Source of the DNA: VRUE01 sp963704545
GTDB lineage: Bacteria; Actinomycetota; Thermoleophilia; Solirubrobacterales; 70-9
Direction of reading: 5' to 3'
Length of the DNA stretch: 64,000 nt
NCBI GenBank assembly: GCA_963704545.1
Contig: OY969915.1
Coordinates: 186,001-250,000 of the forward strand
Under the pieces are notes generated by a model. The model saw only the letters and a list, made by a program, of their open reading frames with translations, searched no databases and was not told the origin of the DNA. The position numbers and the translations under genes were made by a program. Each line of letters starts with the position of its first letter. Position 1 is the stretch's first letter. Positions 31,169 to 40,288 of this stretch are shown here, piece after piece.

Positions 31169-32872
31169 TCAGGGCTCGTCTGCGACGCCTAGGCCGTCGA
31201 CCGGCTTGCCGTGTTTTGTGATGCCGCAGAGCACCGTGCCGGGGTCGAAGGGGTCGATCAGGGCGCGGCCGGTGGGGGCGCCGCGAGCCGGTCTCCCCTT
31301 CGTGGCGGCCGTGCCCGGCCCGCACTGGATCGAGAAGTCCCGCGTCCCGTCGCGGGCGTCGATCACGTCGTCGCCACCGCCGCCGTAGAAGCGGTCGGCA
31401 CCGGGTTGACCGAGCATGTTGTTGGCGCGGCCGTCGCCGACCAGGACGTCCCAGTCGAAGGAGCCCTCCATGTCCTCGTTGGTGGGCGAGAGATGGACCC
31501 GATCGCACCCCGGAACGGCGTCGATCCAGGCCGCGCGGGCGGGAAAGGAGACGTGGAGGATGCCCGGATGCGCCGGCGTCTCGGCGAAGGAGGCGTCGTC
31601 GCGGCCCGGGCCGCCGACCAGCGCCCCACCGGCACAGCCGCCGCCGGCAGCCAGCAGGTCACCGTCGGGGCCTCCGTAGAGGAAGGTGGGTCCGGGCATG
31701 CTGCCGATCAGGCCGTCTGCCCCAGCTCCGCCGAACAGGCGATCGGCGCCGTGGCCGCCCTCGATCAGGTCGTCCTCATCCCCACCGTGGATCGTGTCGT
31801 TGCCGAGGCCGCCGGCGATACGAACGTTCTGGGCGCCGGCCAGCGAGCCTTCGACCCGCAGGCTGTCGCGACCGGGGCCCAGATCGGCCATCAGCCAGCG
31901 CGCCGGCCCGTCAGCTGGACAGCTCGCCTGCAGGGCGCTGAGCAACTCGCACCCCGGCCCCACCGCGATGCTCGCCGAGGCGGTGACCCCGAACGTGGAG
32001 GATGCTTCGTCGAAGGCGACGACGAAGCGATCACCGCCGCCGCCGCCGAGAAGCTGGAGACCGCTCCCTCCCCCGGGCGCGGGGTCGAGCTCGACGTATG
32101 CGGAGGCCCTGATTCTCTTCTCGCGCCCGCAGGAGGAGGCGCGCCCCTTGGCGCCGGCGCACCGATCGGTTCCCTGGTCTCCGGTCAGCTCGTCGGGGCC
32201 GCCGCCGCCGCGGATGACGTCGTCGCCGGCACCCCCGTCGATCAGGTTGGCACGGTGGTTGCCGACGAGGACGTCGTCGAAGGCGGAGCCTTCGAGGTCC
32301 TCGAAGCGAAAGAGGCGGTCGTGGCCGTCGCCCCGCGCCCTGTGCCTGTCGAGCGAGACCTTGACCCCGCCGCCGCCCTTCACGGCGGCGACGTCGGTCG
32401 CGAAGGATGCGATGTCGTGCTGACCCGGACCCCCGTCCATGCGGTCGTAGCCGTAGTCGCCGTGGACGAAGTCGAAGTCCCCGGGCCCGCCGCTGACCGT
32501 GTCGATGCCGAGGCTGCCCGCCGCCTCGTCGGAGTCGCCGGTACCGCCGAGCACCTTGTCGTCGCCGAGGTCGCCGATCGCCCGGTCTCCGTCCCCGGCG
32601 CCACCGTCGACCTCGTCGTTGCCACGGCCGCCGTGGACCAGGTCCGCCCCCGGGCCGCCGCAAAGCAGGTCATTGCCGAGGCTGCCGTGGATCGAGTCGG
32701 CGCCACCGCCGCCCCAGATCACGTCGCGCTCGGGCGTTCCTCGCAGCTCGTCATCTCCGTCGGTGCCGACGATCTCCGCCTGCCGCCCGTGGCAGCGCGG
32801 GTCCTCCTCTGCCGCCGGCGCCGCCCCGATAAGAACAACTGCCGCAAGCGCCAGTCCAAGAAATGCCTTCAT
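31169..32872 (-). CDS. Secreted RTX/hemolysin-type calcium-binding repeat protein
   Basis: A 567-residue protein with a signal peptide (MKAFLGLALAAVVLIGAAPA) and many GGxGxDxUx nonapeptides (for example GGPGADLVH, GGAGDDVIRG, GGHGADRLFG), which fold into Ca2+-stabilised beta-rolls. Two non-repeat inserts (about 160-210 and 260-330) and cysteines in the last 70 residues (IQCGPG...VLCGITK) break the repeats. Likely exported; enzymatic activity is not visible. The long open frame on the opposite strand is a composition artefact. Confidence 0.85.
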   Translation of the reverse strand: MKAFLGLALAAVVLIGAAPAAEEDPRCHGRQAEIVGTDGDDELRGTPERDVIWGGGGADSIHGSLGNDLLCGGPGADLVHGGRGNDEVDGGAGDGDRAIGDLGDDKVLGGTGDSDEAAGSLGIDTVSGGPGDFDFVHGDYGYDRMDGGPGQHDIASFATDVAAVKGGGGVKVSLDRHRARGDGHDRLFRFEDLEGSAFDDVLVGNHRANLIDGGAGDDVIRGGGGPDELTGDQGTDRCAGAKGRASSCGREKRIRASAYVELDPAPGGGSGLQLLGGGGGDRFVVAFDEASSTFGVTASASIAVGPGCELLSALQASCPADGPARWLMADLGPGRDSLRVEGSLAGAQNVRIAGGLGNDTIHGGDEDDLIEGGHGADRLFGGAGADGLIGSMPGPTFLYGGPDGDLLAAGGGCAGGALVGGPGRDDASFAETPAHPGILHVSFPARAAWIDAVPGCDRVHLSPTNEDMEGSFDWDVLVGDGRANNMLGQPGADRFYGGGGDDVIDARDGTRDFSIQCGPGTAATKGRPARGAPTGRALIDPFDPGTVLCGITKHGKPVDGLGVADEP

Positions 32873-32908
32873 CGGGTGGCGATGGTAGTCGCCACCACGG
32901 AGGCTGCT

Positions 32909-34351
32909 CTATTCAAGGTTGATCATCACGTGCTTGATCTCGGTGTAATCCTCCAGCGCGTAGACCGAGAGATCCTTGCCGTAGCCGGACTGCTTGAAAC
33001 CGCCATGGGGCATCTCGGCGACGATCGGGATGTGGTCGTTGATCCAGACGCAGCCGAACTCGAGCGCGTTGGCGACCCGCATCGCCCGTCCCACGTCGCG
33101 GGTCCAGACCGAGGAGGCGAGCCCGTAGCGCGTGCCGTTTGCCCACTCGATCGCCTTCGCCTCGTCGGTGAAGGGCTGCACCGTGATCACGGGGCCGAAG
33201 ATCTCGTCCTGAATCATCTCGTCGCCTTGCTCCAGACCGGCGACGACCGCCGGCTCGAGGAAAAAGCCGGGCAGGTCGGGCTGGGCGCCGCCGGTGACAA
33301 CCTCGGCGTGACCGGGCCTGCGCTCGAGGAAGCCCTCAACTCGCTCCCGTTGACGGGAGGAGTTGAGCGGGCCCAGCGTCGTGTCGGCGGACATCGTGTC
33401 GCCCAGCACCAGGCCCCGGGCTTCCTCGGCGAGCCCCCCGACGACGTCGTCGTAAACGCCCTTCGAGGCGAGTACTCGGGTGGCGGCGGTGCAGTCCTGG
33501 CCGGCGTTGTAGTAGCCGGTCCCGGCGATCGTCTCCATCGCCCCCTCCATATCGGCGTCGTCGAAGATCACCACCGGCGCCTTGCCGCCAAGCTCGAGAT
33601 GGACCCGCTTCAGCGAGTCGGCCGCCGCCTTGGCGATCCACCTGCCGGTTGGGGGCGAGCCGGTGAGGCAGACCATCGCAACGTCGGGGTGGGTAACCAA
33701 CTCGGCACCGGTCGGCTCGCCGTGGCCGCCGATCGCGTTGAAGACCCCCGCCGGGAGGATGTCGGCGCACCACTCGGCGAAGAGCAGCGTGGTCAGCGGC
33801 GTCGTCTCGGCCGGCTTCAGCACCACCGTGTTGCCGGAGGCAAGCGCTGGGCCGATCTTCCAGATCGCCATCATCAGCGGGTAGTTCCAGGGTGTGATCT
33901 GGCCGATCACGCCGATCGGCTCGCGGCGGATGAAGGAGGTGTGGCCCTCCATGTACTCGCCCGCGGCGCGGCCCTCCATCGTGCGAGCCGCACCGGCGAA
34001 GAAGCGGAGCTGGTCGGCCATCACCGGGATTTCGTCCTCGACCACGGCCGCACGCGGCTTGCCGGCGTCCGCCGCCTCGAGGTCGGCGATCTCCTCGCCG
34101 CGCTCCTCGATCAGGTCGGCCATCCGCAGCAGCGCCCGCGCCCGTTCGCCGGGGGGCGTGGCCGCCCAGCCGGCGAACGCGGCCTTGGCCGCCGCCACGG
34201 CCGCGTCGACGTCGGGCTTGGTCGAGAGCGGCGCCGAGGCGATCACGTCACCCGAGGCGGGATTGACCACGTCCTCCATCCCCCCCTCGGCCGGGTCCAC
34301 CGCCTCGCCGCCGATGAAGTTCCTCAGCTTTGTCTTCTCAGCCGCAGCCAT
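32909..34351 (-). CDS. Aldehyde dehydrogenase (gamma-aminobutyraldehyde dehydrogenase-like)
   Basis: A 480-residue NAD(P)-dependent aldehyde dehydrogenase. It shows ITPWNYPLMMAIWK, LELGGKAPVVIFDDAD (general-base Glu), NAGQDCTAATRV (nucleophilic Cys) and EIFGPVITV. The YYNAGQDCTAATR and WINDHIPIVAEMPHGGFKQSGYGKDLS segments are characteristic of PatD/YdcW-like gamma-aminobutyraldehyde dehydrogenases that follow putrescine transamination. The ATG at 34351 directly abuts the ald stop (TAGATG), so translation is coupled. It is the last gene of the minus-strand amine operon. Confidence 0.88.
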   Translation of the reverse strand: MAAAEKTKLRNFIGGEAVDPAEGGMEDVVNPASGDVIASAPLSTKPDVDAAVAAAKAAFAGWAATPPGERARALLRMADLIEERGEEIADLEAADAGKPRAAVVEDEIPVMADQLRFFAGAARTMEGRAAGEYMEGHTSFIRREPIGVIGQITPWNYPLMMAIWKIGPALASGNTVVLKPAETTPLTTLLFAEWCADILPAGVFNAIGGHGEPTGAELVTHPDVAMVCLTGSPPTGRWIAKAAADSLKRVHLELGGKAPVVIFDDADMEGAMETIAGTGYYNAGQDCTAATRVLASKGVYDDVVGGLAEEARGLVLGDTMSADTTLGPLNSSRQRERVEGFLERRPGHAEVVTGGAQPDLPGFFLEPAVVAGLEQGDEMIQDEIFGPVITVQPFTDEAKAIEWANGTRYGLASSVWTRDVGRAMRVANALEFGCVWINDHIPIVAEMPHGGFKQSGYGKDLSVYALEDYTEIKHVMINLE

Positions 34352-35548
34352 CTATTCAGCCTCCACATGTCGGGGCCGACGGGCCTCAGATACGCCTATA
34401 TGTCTCGTTTGAGGCCCGTCGGCGGGAATTTTCAGGTTCAGGGCGTCCTCCACGGGGACGCAGGGCATGCCGACGCCCTCCGCCACCGCGGGGTGGGTGA
34501 CCGCTCCGGCGGCGACGTTGACACCGGGGCGCAGGCCGGGGTCGCGCCGGATCGCGCCGGCGACGCCCTCGTCGGCGAGGGCGATCGCGTAGGGCAGGGT
34601 CGCGTTGGTGAGCGCGTGGGTCGAGGTGATCGGGACCGCCCCCGGCATGTTGGCGACGCAGTAGTGGGTGATCCCGTCGACCTCGAAGGTCGGGTCCTGG
34701 TGGGTCGTGGGGTGCGAGGTCTCGAAGCACCCACCCTGGTCGATCGCGACGTCGACCAGGACGGCGCCGGGCTTCATCAGCGCCAGCTGCTCACGCCGCA
34801 CTACGTAGGGAGCGCGGGCGCCGTGGACGAGCACCGCGCCGATCACCAGGTCGGCGCGCGGCAGCATCTCCTCAACCGCGAGGGTGGTCGAGTAGACGGT
34901 CGAGCAGCTGCCGGCGAAGTCGACCTCCAGCTCCCGCAGCCGGTCGATCGATTTGTCGAAGACGAAGACGTCCGCCCCCATCCCGATCGCGACGAAGGCC
35001 GCGTTCATCCCTACCACCCCGCCGCCGATCACCATCACGTTGGCGGCGGCGACGCCGGGCACACCGCCGAGCAGGATGCCGCGGCCCCCGAGCGGCTTCT
35101 CGAGCATGAAGGCCCCCGCCTGGGTGGCGATCTTGCCGGCGATCTCGCTCATCGGCGCCAGCAGCGGCAGCCGGCCACGCGCGTCCTCGACCGTCTCATA
35201 GGCGACGCAGGTGGCGCCGGATCCGCAGAGCCCGCGGGTCAGCTCGGGGTCGGGGGCGAGGTGCAGGTACGTGAAGAGGAGCTGGCCCGGGCGCAACATC
35301 TCGACCTCGACCGGCTGGGGCTCCTTCACCTTGATCACCATCTCGGCCTCGCCGAAGACGGCCTCGGCGCCGGGGACGATGCGCGCGCCCTGGGACACGA
35401 ATTCGGCGTCGGAGATCGCGCTGCCCTCGCCTGCCCCCGCCTCGACCAGAACCTCGTGGCCGTGCACGGCCATCTCCCTCACCCCGGCCGGCGTGATCGC
35501 CACCCGGTACTCGTCCGGCTTGATCTCGGTGGGAATCCCAACCCTCAC
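34352..35548 (-). CDS. ald: Alanine dehydrogenase with repeat-derived C-terminus
   Basis: A 398-residue protein; alanine dehydrogenases usually have about 370. The body shows MRVGIPTEIKPDEYRVA-like N-terminus, LFTYLHLAPD, GGGVVGMNAAFVAIGMGADV (NAD site), HGARAPYVV and the late CVPVEDALNL, where normal Ald proteins end. It reversibly oxidises L-alanine to pyruvate and ammonium. The extra 25 residues include ADGPQTRHIGVSEARRP, encoded by palindrome P4 at 34375-34423. Start GTG 35548 overlaps the pucR stop (GTGA). In this operon it could regenerate pruvate from alanine formed by the omega-aminotransferase. Confidence 0.9.
   Translation of the reverse strand: MRVGIPTEIKPDEYRVAITPAGVREMAVHGHEVLVEAGAGEGSAISDAEFVSQGARIVPGAEAVFGEAEMVIKVKEPQPVEVEMLRPGQLLFTYLHLAPDPELTRGLCGSGATCVAYETVEDARGRLPLLAPMSEIAGKIATQAGAFMLEKPLGGRGILLGGVPGVAAANVMVIGGGVVGMNAAFVAIGMGADVFVFDKSIDRLRELEVDFAGSCSTVYSTTLAVEEMLPRADLVIGAVLVHGARAPYVVRREQLALMKPGAVLVDVAIDQGGCFETSHPTTHQDPTFEVDGITHYCVANMPGAVPITSTHALTNATLPYAIALADEGVAGAIRRDPGLRPGVNVAAGAVTHPAVAEGVGMPCVPVEDALNLKIPADGPQTRHIGVSEARRPRHVEAE
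34375..34423. repeat. Palindromic element, family P4, copy a (inside ald)
   Basis: A 49-bp element: arms 34375-34388 and 34410-34423 are perfectly complementary over 14 bp, with a 21-nt loop. It is the inverse of copy b at 44359-44407 (loop differs by one base). It is translated as the C-terminal extension of alanine dehydrogenase. Confidence 0.95.
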
Positions 35549-37101
35549 GGCACCAGCTCCCTGGCTCGCAGCGCCAGCCAGAACTCGATCCGGTCGTGGG
35601 CACGCGAGAGGTCGCGCCCGGTCAGCTCCTCGACTTTGCGCATCCGGTAGCGCAGCGTGTGACGGTGGCAGTAGACCTCGCGAGCCGCCTTCTCCCACTG
35701 GCCGTTCTGCTCGATGAATGCCTCCAGCGAGCGCAGCAGCTCGCCGCCGTAGTCCTCGTCCCCCTCCTCGATCGGGCCGAGCACGCTGTCGCAGTAGAGC
35801 CTCAGCGCGTCGTCGTCCTGAATCGAGAGCAGCAGGGTGAAGGCTCCGAGGTCGCGCCAGGAGGCCACCTCGGGAGCGGTTCCGTTGCCAATCGCCGTCG
35901 CCTCGAGGGCGCAGCGCGCCTCGTGGAAGGAGTGCCGCAGGCTCTCGGGCGACGCCGGACGGCTGGCCGCGGCGCGGACGGCGCCCTGTTCCTTGACCAG
36001 GGCGCGGCGGGCGTCGGCGGCGAGGTCGACCGGGTCGCGGTCGGCGGCGTCGACGACCGCGCAGAGCAGCTCGCGCCGACCGCTGGAGTGCGGCGCGACG
36101 ACGGCGGGGCAGGCGTCTGCGGCCAGCGCCCGCTCGAGCACCGGCTCGGCGGCGGCCGGGTCGTCGAGGTCGAAGACCAGCACCGCGGCCTCGTCCCCGA
36201 TCCCGAAGGGCTCGAGGCGGCGGCGCAGCTCGGTCGGATCGAGCCGTCCGCCCAGCGCCCCGGCGAGGACGTCGCCGGCGAGTCGTCGCTCGGTCTCGCT
36301 CGCGACCCGGCGCCGCATCAACTCCAGGGCGACGACGGCCACCGCCTGCTGCAGGATCAGCCGCTCGAAGTCGCCGAGGCCGCCCGAGTCGCGGACGATC
36401 ACCACCCACGCCTGGGGAGGGCCACCGCCGGGCGAGATCACCGGGTGGGCGAGGGCGCGGCCGGCCACCGCCGAGTGCGAGGGGACGAACGGGTGGCCGT
36501 CGGCAGTGTGAGCGAGCGCTTCCTCGCGGATCGCGTTCACCGTCTCAGCCGAGAGCTGGCGACGGAAAGCGCGGCCGGCGAGGCGTTCGCCGCGGCCGCC
36601 GAGGATCGCCACGGTGCCTCCGACCGCGGAGGAGATCGTCGCCACGATCTCCTCCAACCCGCGCTCTTCGAGGACCAGCCGCTCGAGCCGCCGCTGCACC
36701 GCGATGCCGCGCTGCAGGACCTCGTACTGCTCGTTGACGAGGCGGGCGAAGGCCTTCTCGGTGATCGCGATGAACGGGGTCGAGTAGGGGACCTCGAAGA
36801 GCGGGAAGTCGCGTTTGCGCGCCTCCTCGACCAGAGCCTTCGGAAGTTTGTCGTGGCTGAAGCCGGTGCCGAAGCCGAGCCCGGCCAGGTTGCTGTCGGC
36901 AAGCAGCCGGATGAAGGCGCGCTGCTTGGCCGCGCTGCCGAGCGGGATGCCGGTGCTCAGCATGAGCTCGCCGCCCGAGAGCCACGGCGTCGGATCCTCG
37001 AGCTCGGAGATGTGGACCCAGCGCACCGGTGCTTCGGCCGCGTCGGCACCCGCCACGAGCTCGAGGTCGAGTTCGTCGAGCAGGCTCTGGACGGTAAGCA
37101 T
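35545..37101 (-). CDS. PucR-family transcriptional regulator
   Basis: A 518-residue protein. The N-terminal PucR domain (MLTVQSLLDELDLELVAG, ELEDPTPWLSGGELMLSTG) is followed by a GGDEF-like central region and a C-terminal HTH_30 (EAFIEQNGQWEKAAREVYCHRHTLRYRMRKVEELTGRDL). Such regulators govern purine, amino-acid or polyamine breakdown. Its position between the aminotransferase and ald genes, and palindromes upstream of the divergent APC permease gene, suggest that it controls this amine cluster. It ends overlapping ald. Confidence 0.88.
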   Translation of the reverse strand: MLTVQSLLDELDLELVAGADAAEAPVRWVHISELEDPTPWLSGGELMLSTGIPLGSAAKQRAFIRLLADSNLAGLGFGTGFSHDKLPKALVEEARKRDFPLFEVPYSTPFIAITEKAFARLVNEQYEVLQRGIAVQRRLERLVLEERGLEEIVATISSAVGGTVAILGGRGERLAGRAFRRQLSAETVNAIREEALAHTADGHPFVPSHSAVAGRALAHPVISPGGGPPQAWVVIVRDSGGLGDFERLILQQAVAVVALELMRRRVASETERRLAGDVLAGALGGRLDPTELRRRLEPFGIGDEAAVLVFDLDDPAAAEPVLERALAADACPAVVAPHSSGRRELLCAVVDAADRDPVDLAADARRALVKEQGAVRAAASRPASPESLRHSFHEARCALEATAIGNGTAPEVASWRDLGAFTLLLSIQDDDALRLYCDSVLGPIEEGDEDYGGELLRSLEAFIEQNGQWEKAAREVYCHRHTLRYRMRKVEELTGRDLSRAHDRIEFWLALRARELVP

Positions 37102-37109
37102 CCGTGCGC

Positions 37110-38495
37110 CTATCCCCGGACCCGCTTCCAGGCCTCGCCCAACACGGCGTGCAGGACGTCGTGGATCTCCTCGAACTGCTCGCTGTCGGCGATCAGCGGC
37201 GGCGCCAGCTGCACGACCGGGTCGCCGCGGTCGTCGGCGCGACAGATCAGGCCGCGCTCGTAGAGCTCGGCGGAGAGGAAGCCGCGCAGCAGGTCCTCGG
37301 CTTCCTCGTCGCTGAAGCTCTCCTTGGTCTCGCGGTCCTTGACCAGCTCGATCGCGTGGAAATAACCGGCGCCGCGCACGTCGCCGACGATCGGGATGTC
37401 GTGCAACGTCTCCAGCATCTGGCGGAACTCGCCCTCCTTGGCGAGGACGTGGCCGCAGAGGTCCTCGCGCTCGAAGATGTCGAGGTTGGCCATCGCCACC
37501 GCCGAGGCCAGCGGGTGGCCGGCGAAGGTGAAGCCGTGGGCAAAGGAGGCATCGCCCTGCATGAACGGGGCCGCCACCGCGTCGGAGGCGATCACGGCCC
37601 CCATCGGCGCGTAGGCCGACGTCATGGCCTTGGCCAGGGTGACGATGTCGGGGGTGTAGCCGAACCGTTCGCAGCCGAAGTAGTGGCCGAGGCGGCCCCA
37701 GGCGCAGATCACCTCGTCGGAGATCATCAACACGTCGTAGCGGTCGCAGATCTCGCGCACCCGCTCGAAGTAGCCATCGGGCGGGACGAAGCAGCCGCCG
37801 GCGTTCTGGACCGGCTCGAGGATCACGGCGGCCACCGTCTCCGGCCCCTCGAACTGGATCCGCTCCTCGATCGCGGTCGCGGCCCAGAGCGGGTGGCGGT
37901 CCTCCGGCCAGCGATAGAGGTTGGTGTTGGGGACGTGGCAGCCGCCCGGAGTGAGGGGCTCGAACTGCGAGCGCAGCTCGGTGATGCCGGTGGCGGAAAG
38001 CGCGCCGAGCGTGGTGCCGTGGTAGGCGATCTCGCGCGCGATCACCTTGTGCTTCTGGCCTTTGCCGAGCTCGCGGTGATAGTTGCGGGCCAACTTCAGC
38101 GCCGACTCGACCGACTCCGAGCCACCCGAGGTGAAGAAGACGCGGTTGAGGTCCCCGGGGGCGAGCGAGGCGAGCCGGGCGGCGAGTTCGATCGCGCGTG
38201 GGTGCGCGTAGCTCCACAGCGTGTAGAAGTCGAGCTCTTCCGCCTGGCGGGCGGCCGCCTCGCCCAGCTCCGTGCGCCCGTGGCCGGCGTTGACGCAGAA
38301 GAGGCCCGAGAGGCCGTCGAGATAGCGCTTTCCGCGGTCGTCGTAGACGTAGCAGCCCTCGCCCCGGGTGATGATCGGGATCTCGTGATCGGCACCGTAG
38401 GAGCCCATCCGCGAGAAGTGCATCCAGAGATGGCGCTGCGCGAGCTCCTGCAAGCCGGTGACAACCTCTTGGCCGCGGTCCGACGTTATGGCCAT
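37110..38495 (-). CDS. Class III omega-aminotransferase (putrescine/beta-alanine type)
   Basis: A 461-residue PLP enzyme. It shows RGEGCYVYDDRGKRYLDGLSG, FFTSGGSESVESALKLAR, ISDEVICAWGRLG (Asp of PLP), and LAKAMTSAYAPMGAV with the Schiff-base Lys. Close to the omega-amino acid:pyruvate and putrescine transaminases, which convert terminal amines to aldehydes while making L-alanine or Glu. A strong GAGGAG precedes ATG 38495. It is the first gene of the minus-strand operon with pucR, ald and an aldehyde dehydrogenase. Exact amine unknown. Confidence 0.88.
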   Translation of the reverse strand: MAITSDRGQEVVTGLQELAQRHLWMHFSRMGSYGADHEIPIITRGEGCYVYDDRGKRYLDGLSGLFCVNAGHGRTELGEAAARQAEELDFYTLWSYAHPRAIELAARLASLAPGDLNRVFFTSGGSESVESALKLARNYHRELGKGQKHKVIAREIAYHGTTLGALSATGITELRSQFEPLTPGGCHVPNTNLYRWPEDRHPLWAATAIEERIQFEGPETVAAVILEPVQNAGGCFVPPDGYFERVREICDRYDVLMISDEVICAWGRLGHYFGCERFGYTPDIVTLAKAMTSAYAPMGAVIASDAVAAPFMQGDASFAHGFTFAGHPLASAVAMANLDIFEREDLCGHVLAKEGEFRQMLETLHDIPIVGDVRGAGYFHAIELVKDRETKESFSDEEAEDLLRGFLSAELYERGLICRADDRGDPVVQLAPPLIADSEQFEEIHDVLHAVLGEAWKRVRG

Positions 38496-38569
38496 CTATC
38501 GGCTCCTCTCACCTAGGAATGCTTACGACGATATGGACAAAGCTAGACCCAGGATAGAGCAAGCACAAG

Positions 38570-38615
38570 TTGCCAATGGGTATAAGTGGCATATAAGTCT
38601 TATACAATTTGTATA
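38570..38615 (+). promoter_or_regulatory. Promoter/operator region of the APC permease gene
   Basis: TTGCCA (38570-38575), 16-nt spacer, TATAAG (38592-38597). Overlapping this are two TATAAGT direct repeats 11 bp apart (38581, 38592) and two palindromes: TATAAGTCTTATA (38592-38604) and TATACAATTTGTATA (38601-38615). A regulator, probably PucR, would block or guide polymerase here. Confidence 0.6.
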
Positions 38616-40177
38616 GGCTTAGTCCTAGTGTCAAGAGTTACGATATAGCCAACTTGGCGCAAACGGGAGAGCACGGACTGAAGAGGGACGCGATCGGGTT
38701 CAGCGACGGACTGACGATCGCGCTTGCATCGACCGCGCCGGCCTACTCGCTGGCCGCCGTGATCGGCTCGATCGTCGTGATCGTCGGCTTCCAGGCGCCG
38801 GCGGCGCTGCTCGTCTCCTTCGTGCCGATGTTCTTCATCGCCGCGGCCTTCTACTACCTGAACCGCGCCGACCAGGATTGCGGCACCAGCTTTTCCTGGG
38901 TCACTCGCGCGATCGGCCCCCAGAGCGGCTGGATCACCGGCTGGGCGATCTGCGTCACCGGCATCCTCGTGGTCGGCTCGCTGGCCGACGTCGCCGCCTA
39001 CTCGTTCTTCGACCTGATCGGCGCCGACGGCCTGGTTGAAAGCACTGCCGCGGTGACACTGCTGGCGCTAGCTCTGATCGCGGTGATGACGACGATCTGC
39101 GTGCTCGGCACGGAGCTCTCGGCCCATCTGCAGAAGGGCCTGATGGTGCTCCAGATCGGGCCGCTGCTGCTCTTCGCCGGCGTCGCCCTCTACAAGGTGC
39201 TCGCCGGTGAGGGGCCGCCGGCCGCAGTGGATCCCGCCCTCTCCTGGTTCAACCCGTTCGAGATCGCCAGTGGCGGGGCGCTGACCGGTGCGCTGCTGCT
39301 CGGTGTTTTCATCTACTGGGGCTGGGAGAGCGCGGTCAACCTCAACGAGGAGACCGAGGGCTCGGTCAGGGCGCCTGGTCTCGCCGGCCTGCTCAGCACC
39401 GTCCTGCTGCTCGTCACCTACCTGGGCGTCGCGACCGCGCTGGTCGCCTGGAAGGGTGTCGCCGGGGCGGAGAAGTTCGAAGACAACGAGGGCATCCTCT
39501 CCGCCTACGCGACCGGAGTCCTCGGCGACCCGCTCGGCAGCCTCGTTCTGCTTGCGGTGGTCGTCTCGGCACTTGCTTCGACCCAGACGACGATTCTGCC
39601 CGCCGCCCGCACCTCCCTCTCGATGGCCCGGGCCGAGGCCATGCCCTCCGCCCTGGGCGAGGTCAGCGCTCGCTTCTTCACTCCAGTCGTCTCGACGGTC
39701 ACGATCGGGGTTCTCGCCGTCGTCTGGTACCTGCCCTCGAAGCTGATCAGCGAAAACTTCCTCTTCGACTCGCTCTCGGCACTGGCGTTGATGATCGCCT
39801 TCTACTACGCCTTCACGGGGATCGCCTGCGCGGTCTACTACCGGCGCGAGCTGCGCAAGTCGGTGCGTAATTTTCTCTTCGTCGGGGTGGCGCCGACGAT
39901 CGGCTCGCTGCTGCTCGGCTACCTCTTCGTCAAGGCGCTGATCGACTACTCCGACCCGGCCAACTCCTACACCGGTGCCTCCTGGTTCGGGGTGGCGCCG
40001 CCCGCCGTGATCGGGGTCGGGTTCCTGGTGATTGGCGTTGTCCTGCTGCTCGCCTGGCGCAGGCACAGGCGCGAGCCTTTCTTCCTGCGCCAGCGCGAAG
40101 TCGCGCGGCCGGGGCTGCTCGAGGAAAAGTCGCCACCACCAGCGGGCGCACCGCCCGCTTTCGCCGAGGCGGACTGA
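38609..40177 (+). CDS. APC-superfamily amino acid/polyamine permease
   Basis: A 522-residue integral membrane protein with about 12 predicted helices. The APC landmark GLKRDAIGFSDGLTIALASTAPAYSLAAVIG is near the N-terminus, and the C-terminal tail is charged and Pro-rich. It imports an amino acid or polyamine with a cation. The start is TTG 38609 or TTG 38654; neither has a good ribosome site, and the promoter would give a nearly leaderless message for the first. Divergent from the aminotransferase operon. Confidence 0.85.
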   Translation: MYRLSPSVKSYDIANLAQTGEHGLKRDAIGFSDGLTIALASTAPAYSLAAVIGSIVVIVGFQAPAALLVSFVPMFFIAAAFYYLNRADQDCGTSFSWVTRAIGPQSGWITGWAICVTGILVVGSLADVAAYSFFDLIGADGLVESTAAVTLLALALIAVMTTICVLGTELSAHLQKGLMVLQIGPLLLFAGVALYKVLAGEGPPAAVDPALSWFNPFEIASGGALTGALLLGVFIYWGWESAVNLNEETEGSVRAPGLAGLLSTVLLLVTYLGVATALVAWKGVAGAEKFEDNEGILSAYATGVLGDPLGSLVLLAVVVSALASTQTTILPAARTSLSMARAEAMPSALGEVSARFFTPVVSTVTIGVLAVVWYLPSKLISENFLFDSLSALALMIAFYYAFTGIACAVYYRRELRKSVRNFLFVGVAPTIGSLLLGYLFVKALIDYSDPANSYTGASWFGVAPPAVIGVGFLVIGVVLLLAWRRHRREPFFLRQREVARPGLLEEKSPPPAGAPPAFAEAD

Positions 40178-40288
40178 GATGACGAGGGGTACTCGGCAAT
40201 CGGCGCCACCCCCTCAAAGCCCAATAACCCGTCGCGCTACCTTCTATTCAGGCTCCAATTTGGCGTCCGTGGGTATTTGAGGAGGGAC

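Noticed and set aside
31211..35650. A very long open frame (about 1479 codons) on the plus strand opposite the RTX, aldehyde dehydrogenase and ald genes
   Set aside because: High-GC third-position bias leaves antisense frames open. The minus-strand proteins have clear family motifs; this frame has none.
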